From Spirabiliibacterium mucosae (GTDB lineage: Bacteria > Pseudomonadota > Gammaproteobacteria > Enterobacterales > Pasteurellaceae): a DNA stretch of 64,000 nucleotides. A model generated the notes under the pieces. The model was not told the origin of the DNA. It did no database searches and was given only the letters and a program-made list of their open reading frames with translations. The stretch covers positions 99,321 through 163,320 of the forward strand of contig NZ_JABTBO010000001.1 in NCBI RefSeq assembly GCF_014884965.1. The letters are read 5' to 3'. Shown in pieces: positions 59,745 to 64,000 of the stretch; the first letter of the stretch is position 1; each line of letters opens with the position of its first letter. A program made the position numbers and the translations under genes.

Positions 59745-61163
59745 TTAGGCGTAATAGAGCTCAAATTCAACCGGGTGCGGCAACATATTGATGCGCTCAA
59801 CATCTTTGCTCAGCAGCGCGATGTAGGCGTCAATAAAGTCATCGCTGAACACACCGCCTTGGGTTAAAAACGCGCGATCTTGCCCCAGGGCGTCAAGCGC
59901 TTCTTCGAGAGAGCGCGCCACGTGCGGCACTTGTTGCAGCTCTTCTGGTGGCAAGTCGTAGAGGTTTTTATCCATTGGATCGCCTGGGTGAATTTGGTTG
60001 TTGATGCCATCAAGCCCCGCCATCAGCAACGCAGCAAACGCCAAATACGGGTTGGCGCACGGGTCTGGGAAGCGCACTTCAATACGGCGCGCTTTCGGGC
60101 TGGTCACGGTTGGGATACGAATCGACGCTGAGCGATTGCTGGCAGAATAGGCCAACAGCACGGGCGCCTCGTAGCCCGGCACCAGGCGTTTGTAGGAGTT
60201 GGTGGTTGGGTTGGTGAAGGCATTGAGCGCTTTGGCGTGCTTGATCACCCCGCCGATAAAGTAAAGTGCGGTTTGCGACATATTGGCGTATTTATCACCA
60301 GAGAACAAGTTCACGCCGTCTTTGCTCAATGAAATGTGGCAGTGCATGCCTGAGCCGTTGTCGCCAAACAGCGGTTTTGGCATAAAGGTGGCGGTTTTGC
60401 CGTTTTGGTGTGCCACATTGTGCACCACGTATTTATAGATTTGAGTTTCGTCGGCTTTCAGCGTTAATGTATTGAATCGGCAGGCAATTTCGTTTTGCCC
60501 TGGGCTGCCCACTTCGTGGTGGTGCGCTTCAATCACCAAGCCCATGTCTTCCATCAACAAGCACATTTCAGAGCGGATATCCTGCGCACTGTCCACCGGT
60601 GGCACGGGCACGTAGCCGCCTTTCACACGTGGGCGATAGGCTTTGTTGCCGCCTTCATACTCGGCGTTGCTGTTCCACGGTGCTTCAATGTCATCAATCT
60701 CAAAGGTGGTGTGCGCAGGCGAGACTTTAAAGCGCACGTCGTCAAACATAAAAAATTCAGGCTCAGGGCCGAGCAACACCGTGTCGGCAAGGCCGGTAGA
60801 TTTCAAATAATTTTCCGCACGCACCGCAATCGAGCGTGGGTCGCGGTCGTAGCCTTGCATGGTGTCGGGTTCAAACACATCACAACGCAACGACAAGGTT
60901 GGGATATCAAAAAACGGGTCAATCAACGCCGATTGCGCAATCGGCATCAGCACCATGTCGGATTTATTAATGGTTTTCCACCCACCAATGGAGGAGCCGT
61001 CAAACATTTTGCCATCTTCAAAAAAGTCTTCATCCACAGCACTGACAGGGATTGTCATGTGGTGCTCTCTGCCGCGTAAGTCGGTGAAATGCAAATCGAC
61101 AAAGCGCACATCATGCTCTTCAATTAGTGAAAATACGTGTTCAATTGCTGATAGATCAGACAT
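59745..61163 (-). CDS. glnA: Glutamine synthetase type I
   Basis: 472 residues. [37 protein letters not shown] and [12 protein letters not shown] are GlnA hallmarks. The adenylylation Tyr is in [10 protein letters not shown], so control by GlnE is likely. It makes glutamine from glutamate and ammonia. It is divergent from typA, as in E. coli, though no glnLG follow; yjjV does. Confidence 0.96.
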   Translation of the reverse strand: MSDLSAIEHVFSLIEEHDVRFVDLHFTDLRGREHHMTIPVSAVDEDFFEDGKMFDGSSIGGWKTINKSDMVLMPIAQSALIDPFFDIPTLSLRCDVFEPDTMQGYDRDPRSIAVRAENYLKSTGLADTVLLGPEPEFFMFDDVRFKVSPAHTTFEIDDIEAPWNSNAEYEGGNKAYRPRVKGGYVPVPPVDSAQDIRSEMCLLMEDMGLVIEAHHHEVGSPGQNEIACRFNTLTLKADETQIYKYVVHNVAHQNGKTATFMPKPLFGDNGSGMHCHISLSKDGVNLFSGDKYANMSQTALYFIGGVIKHAKALNAFTNPTTNSYKRLVPGYEAPVLLAYSASNRSASIRIPTVTSPKARRIEVRFPDPCANPYLAFAALLMAGLDGINNQIHPGDPMDKNLYDLPPEELQQVPHVARSLEEALDALGQDRAFLTQGGVFSDDFIDAYIALLSKDVERINMLPHPVEFELYYA

Positions 61164-61423
61164 AAATAACCCTCAAAATAGATGGAAAAAAAGCACAATT
61201 CAAGTCTATGAAAATATCGCTTACTGTGCCAAAAATCAACCGATTTGTGCGTACGCAGCGCGATTATTTGTTCAAAATAGCACCAATAAAATAAAATGCC
61301 CGTTTTCATAATAAAAATAGCCGACCACCGACAAAAAGGCTATAATTGTCTGCTTTATATGCGATGAGGCGTACACAACGCCCAAACCGCACTTTGACAT
61401 TATTATTTTACGAAGACGATCAA

Positions 61424-63274
61424 ATGGATAACAAATTAGATATCAATAAACTGCGCAACATTGCGATCATTGCGCACGTTGACCACGGCAAAACCACCTT
61501 GGTGGACAAACTGCTGCAACAATCAGGCACTTTCGACAACCTGCGTGGCGACAGCGACGAGCGTGTGATGGACTCCAACGATTTGGAAAAAGAGCGCGGC
61601 ATCACTATTTTGGCGAAAAACACCGCAATTAACTGGAACGGCTATCGCATCAACATCGTAGACACCCCAGGGCACGCCGATTTTGGTGGCGAAGTTGAGC
61701 GCGTTTTATCCATGGTAGACAGCGTGTTGTTGCTGGTGGACGCCTTTGACGGCCCAATGCCACAAACCCGCTTTGTAACCCAAAAAGCCTTTGCCCACGG
61801 TTTGAAACCAATTGTGGTGATCAACAAAGTCGATCGCCCAGGCGCGCGCCCAGATTGGGTGGTTGACCAAGTGTTTGATCTTTTCGTAAATTTAGGTGCC
61901 ACCGACGAGCAGCTCGACTTCCCGATTATTTACGCCTCCGCCCTCAATGGCGTGGCCGGTGAAGAGCACGAAAACCTCGCACCTGACATGACCCCGCTGT
62001 TTGAAGCGATCGTCAAATTTGTTGAGCCACCGAAAGTGGAAGCGGACAAACCTTTCCAAATGCAAATCTCCCAGCTGGACTACAACAACTACGTTGGCGT
62101 TATCGGCATCGGGCGCATCAAACGCGGCAGCATCAAGCCAAATCAACAAGTGGCGATTATCGACAGTGAAGGCAAAAAACGCACCGGCAAAGTCGGCCAA
62201 GTGCTCGGCCACCTTGGGCTACAACGCTATGAAGCCGACAGCGCACAAGCCGGCGACATTATCGCCATCACAGGCCTAGGCGAGCTGAACATTTCCGACA
62301 CCATTTGCGATGTCAATAATGTTGAAGCGCTGCCTGCACTGACCGTGGACGAGCCAACCGTAACCATGTTCTTCTGTGTCAACACCTCGCCGTTTTGTGG
62401 CCGCGAAGGCAAATACGTCACCTCTCGCCAAATTTTAGAGCGCCTGAACAAAGAGCTCGTGCACAACGTGGCTCTGCGCGTGGAGGAAACCGAAGACCCA
62501 GACGCCTTCCGCGTGTCGGGGCGTGGTGAGCTGCATTTGTCCGTACTGATTGAAAATATGCGCCGTGAAGGCTACGAGCTGGCGGTATCGCGCCCGAAAG
62601 TCATCTTCCGTGAAATTGACGGCCGCAAACAAGAGCCGTATGAGCAAGTGACCATCGACATCGAAGAACAGCACCAAGGTGCTGTGATGGAAGCGCTCGG
62701 CATCCGCAAAGGCGAAGTGCGCGACATGGCGCCCGACGGCAAAGGCCGCACTCGTTTGGAATACATCATCCCAAGCCGCGGCTTGATTGGTTTCCGTAAC
62801 GAATTTATGACCATGACCTCGGGCACAGGCTTGCTGTATGCCAGCTTCAGCCACTACGACGACATCAAACCAGGTGAAATCGGCCAACGCATCAACGGTG
62901 TGCTAATCTCCAACGCCACCGGTAAAGCACTGGCTTACGCTTTGTTCAGCCTGCAAGACCGCGGCAAATTGATGATCGAGCACGGCACCGAAGTCTACGA
63001 AGGCCAAGTGATCGGCATCCACAGCCGCAGCAATGACTTAACCGTCAACTGCTTACAAGGTAAAAAACTCACCAATATGCGCGCGGCTGGTAAAGACGAC
63101 GCCGTTGTACTCGTCACCCCAGTAAAATACACCCTTGAGCAAGCGCTTGAGTTTATCGATGATGATGAGTTGGTGGAAGTCACCCCATCATCTATCCGTA
63201 TCCGCAAAAAACTCTTGACGGAAAACGAACGCAAACGCGCCAACCGCACAACCACCAGCACAAGCACCCACTAA
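61424..63274 (+). CDS. typA: TypA/BipA, ribosome-binding GTPase
   Basis: 616 residues from the ATG at 61424 ([20 protein letters not shown]); a 26-residue upstream extension has no support. G motifs [24 protein letters not shown] and NKVDRPGAR are clear, followed by EF-G-like domains and the TypA C-terminal domain. It acts in ribosome assembly and stress adaptation. Confidence 0.95.
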   Translation: MDNKLDINKLRNIAIIAHVDHGKTTLVDKLLQQSGTFDNLRGDSDERVMDSNDLEKERGITILAKNTAINWNGYRINIVDTPGHADFGGEVERVLSMVDSVLLLVDAFDGPMPQTRFVTQKAFAHGLKPIVVINKVDRPGARPDWVVDQVFDLFVNLGATDEQLDFPIIYASALNGVAGEEHENLAPDMTPLFEAIVKFVEPPKVEADKPFQMQISQLDYNNYVGVIGIGRIKRGSIKPNQQVAIIDSEGKKRTGKVGQVLGHLGLQRYEADSAQAGDIIAITGLGELNISDTICDVNNVEALPALTVDEPTVTMFFCVNTSPFCGREGKYVTSRQILERLNKELVHNVALRVEETEDPDAFRVSGRGELHLSVLIENMRREGYELAVSRPKVIFREIDGRKQEPYEQVTIDIEEQHQGAVMEALGIRKGEVRDMAPDGKGRTRLEYIIPSRGLIGFRNEFMTMTSGTGLLYASFSHYDDIKPGEIGQRINGVLISNATGKALAYALFSLQDRGKLMIEHGTEVYEGQVIGIHSRSNDLTVNCLQGKKLTNMRAAGKDDAVVLVTPVKYTLEQALEFIDDDELVEVTPSSIRIRKKLLTENERKRANRTTTSTSTH

Positions 63275-63296
63275 CGCTTGCCTGGGTAACACACCA

Positions 63297-63323
63297 AAAC
63301 CGCACTTTAACGTGCGGTTTTTT
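63297..63323 (+). terminator. USS-derived terminator after typA
   Basis: AAACCGCAC and GTGCGGTTT with a TTTAAC loop and T run. Confidence 0.75.
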
Positions 63324-63404
63324 ATTGCGCGCTATTATGAGCTGGCGCTCCGCGCGCGCGGTCATAACTCCGTTATTTCTTTTTTTTGTGATCTATTTTC
63401 TTTC

Positions 63405-63482
63405 ATCACTCCGTCATGCCACTACGGTTTCGCCGTTGGCGACTTCCTTTCTTTGCTTGTCCAAAGAAAGGAAGCAAAGAAA
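63405..63482 (+). repeat. Inverted repeat, left arm, with internal 13-bp hairpin
   Basis: It shares CACTCCGTCATG, CTACGGTTTCGCCGTTGGCGAC and TTTCTTTGCT with the reverse complement of the right arm. Inside, CTTCCTTTCTTTG and CAAAGAAAGGAAG form a perfect 13-base stem around CTTGTC. Confidence 0.85.
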
Positions 63483-63857
63483 CGGCAATGGCCCCTGTCC
63501 ATAAGATATTCGCTTAGCGCCAAATTGCTAAGGCTCGCTCGGGATCAAACCCTCCCTCGCCTAGCACTTTAGGCACCCGCTCAGCATCTTATTCCGGGGG
63601 CGAGGTGGATGTTCAAGGCTCGTTTTTCAAAAAGGCAAAGTGCGGTCACCGCACTTTTAAAAAGCTTTTAAGCGCACTTTTAAACCCACGTTGAAACCGC
63701 ACTTTGGTGTTGAAAATACAGGCTGATGGAGTTCGATCCGCCATTTTTCGCGCGGAAATGGAGCGGTTGGGTAAATTTCAAGGAAGCATGCAAACGCCTG
63801 TATTGCATGCGACGTAGAAATTCCCAACAAGCGAGATTTCCTTAAAAATGGCAACGC

Positions 63858-63937
63858 CCTTTCTTTCCCCGATTTCTTTGGGCGAGCAAAGAAATCGGGT
63901 CGCCAACGGCGAAACCGTAGCGCCATGACGGAGTGCT
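63858..63937 (-). repeat. Inverted repeat, right arm, with covarying 13-bp hairpin
   Basis: Reverse complement of the left arm over about 80 bases. Its internal stem CCCGATTTCTTTG / CAAAGAAATCGGG differs from the left stem at four positions, each with the matching change on the other side, so pairing is kept. A further ATGACGGAGTGAT fragment lies at 63967-63979. Confidence 0.85.
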
Positions 63938-64000
63938 GAGAGAGAAAAAGGAAAGGAAAAAATGAGATGACGGAGTGATGAAAAACTAAAGTGCGGTCAG

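Larger units (their letters stand above)
1..64000. repeat. Dispersed DNA uptake signal sequences (Haemophilus-type USS)
   Basis: The 9-mer AAGTGCGGT or its complement ACCGCACTT occurs about 90 times by my manual count, inside genes and between them, usually with an extra A in front. In Pasteurellaceae this is the motif favoured by the natural-competence DNA uptake machinery. Many intergenic copies are arranged head to head with a short loop and act as transcription terminators, for example at 12514, 25710, 32588, 45951, 57143 and 63297. The motif also sits inside essential genes such as carB, alaS and lysS, which shows long-term vertical maintenance. Confidence 0.95.
63324..64000. other. Non-coding region with long inverted repeat
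   Basis: About 680 bases without a convincing gene. Open frames here (for example 63657-63926 minus) use rare composition and repeat sequence and have no supported start. The region holds the inverted repeat described below, four exact USS copies, one pair forming a perfect 9-base stem (63634-63654), and a region rich in direct matches to common gammaproteobacterial intergenic repeats. It may continue beyond the window. Confidence 0.6.

Noticed and set aside
63312..63572. 86-residue frame after typA
   Set aside because: It starts inside the typA terminator and passes through the left repeat arm; no sign of a real protein.
63657..63926. 89-residue frame at the right end as a protein
   Set aside because: It runs through the inverted-repeat arm and several USS copies; no ribosome site, and composition fits non-coding repeat DNA.

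Overview
The window is chromosomal DNA of a member of the Pasteurellaceae. The clearest sign is the Haemophilus-type DNA uptake signal sequence (USS, 9-mer AAGTGCGGT and its complement). I counted about 90 exact copies by eye, in both orientations, many paired as intergenic hairpins. The protein set fits: MiaB, CsrA, AlaS, DsbC with a CHYC site, YfbU, MlaA and the lepA-lepB-rnc-era order all look gammaproteobacterial and Haemophilus/Pasteurella-like. Base composition is richer in G+C than H. influenzae, so this is a different genus or species that I cannot name. I found no rRNA, tRNA, prophage, insertion sequence or CRISPR array.

Layout: 1-6.1 kb, lepA-lepB-rnc-era then a xanthine/urate-type permease wedged before a partial recO (all minus). 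6.2-7.7 kb, gabD-like dehydrogenase. 7.75-12.5 kb, a Fur-box-preceded haem/host-iron locus: surface lipoprotein, Hgp/HpuB-type TonB receptor, second lipoprotein with Lys-Pro-Ala-Glu repeats. 12.5-20.2 kb, yicC, rph-pyrE, an unknown lipoprotein, cysS, ppiB, xerD, DyP peroxidase and grxB. 20.35-25.7 kb, a compact ferric-siderophore use locus (TonB receptor, AraC regulator, RhtX/FptX-like MFS importer, flavin reductase), apparently lower in G+C. 25.7-31.2 kb, carA-phzF-carB under a tandem ARG-box promoter. 31.3-42.9 kb, mlaA, yfbU, mtnN, two thiol-disulfide proteins, recJ, an FNT channel, prfB with its programmed frameshift, a small secreted Cys-rich protein, lysS, galU and manB/cpsG. 42.9-63.3 kb, csrA, alaS, uspA, yedEF, a candidate sRNA, corA, lpxH, plsC, sufI, ubiF, miaB, ggt, ruvX-yqgE-rsmE-yjjV-glnA and typA. 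63.3-64 kb, non-coding DNA with a long inverted repeat whose two hairpins covary.

The theme of the accessory content is iron: two Fur-box-preceded TonB loci, one aimed at host haem/iron proteins and one at siderophores, with no siderophore biosynthesis genes. Both loci carry a single in-frame stop in a key gene (receptor codon 41; reductase codon 132).

Several reading frames are broken by one-base length differences in homopolymers (gabD, both lipoproteins, rph/pyrE, pyrE, cysS). Because cysS is expected to be essential and nearly all changes are one-base contractions of A, T or G runs, I read most of these as sequencing or assembly errors, not real pseudogenes. The poly-G tract at the rph-pyrE junction and the A tracts of the surface lipoproteins could alternatively be phase-variable.
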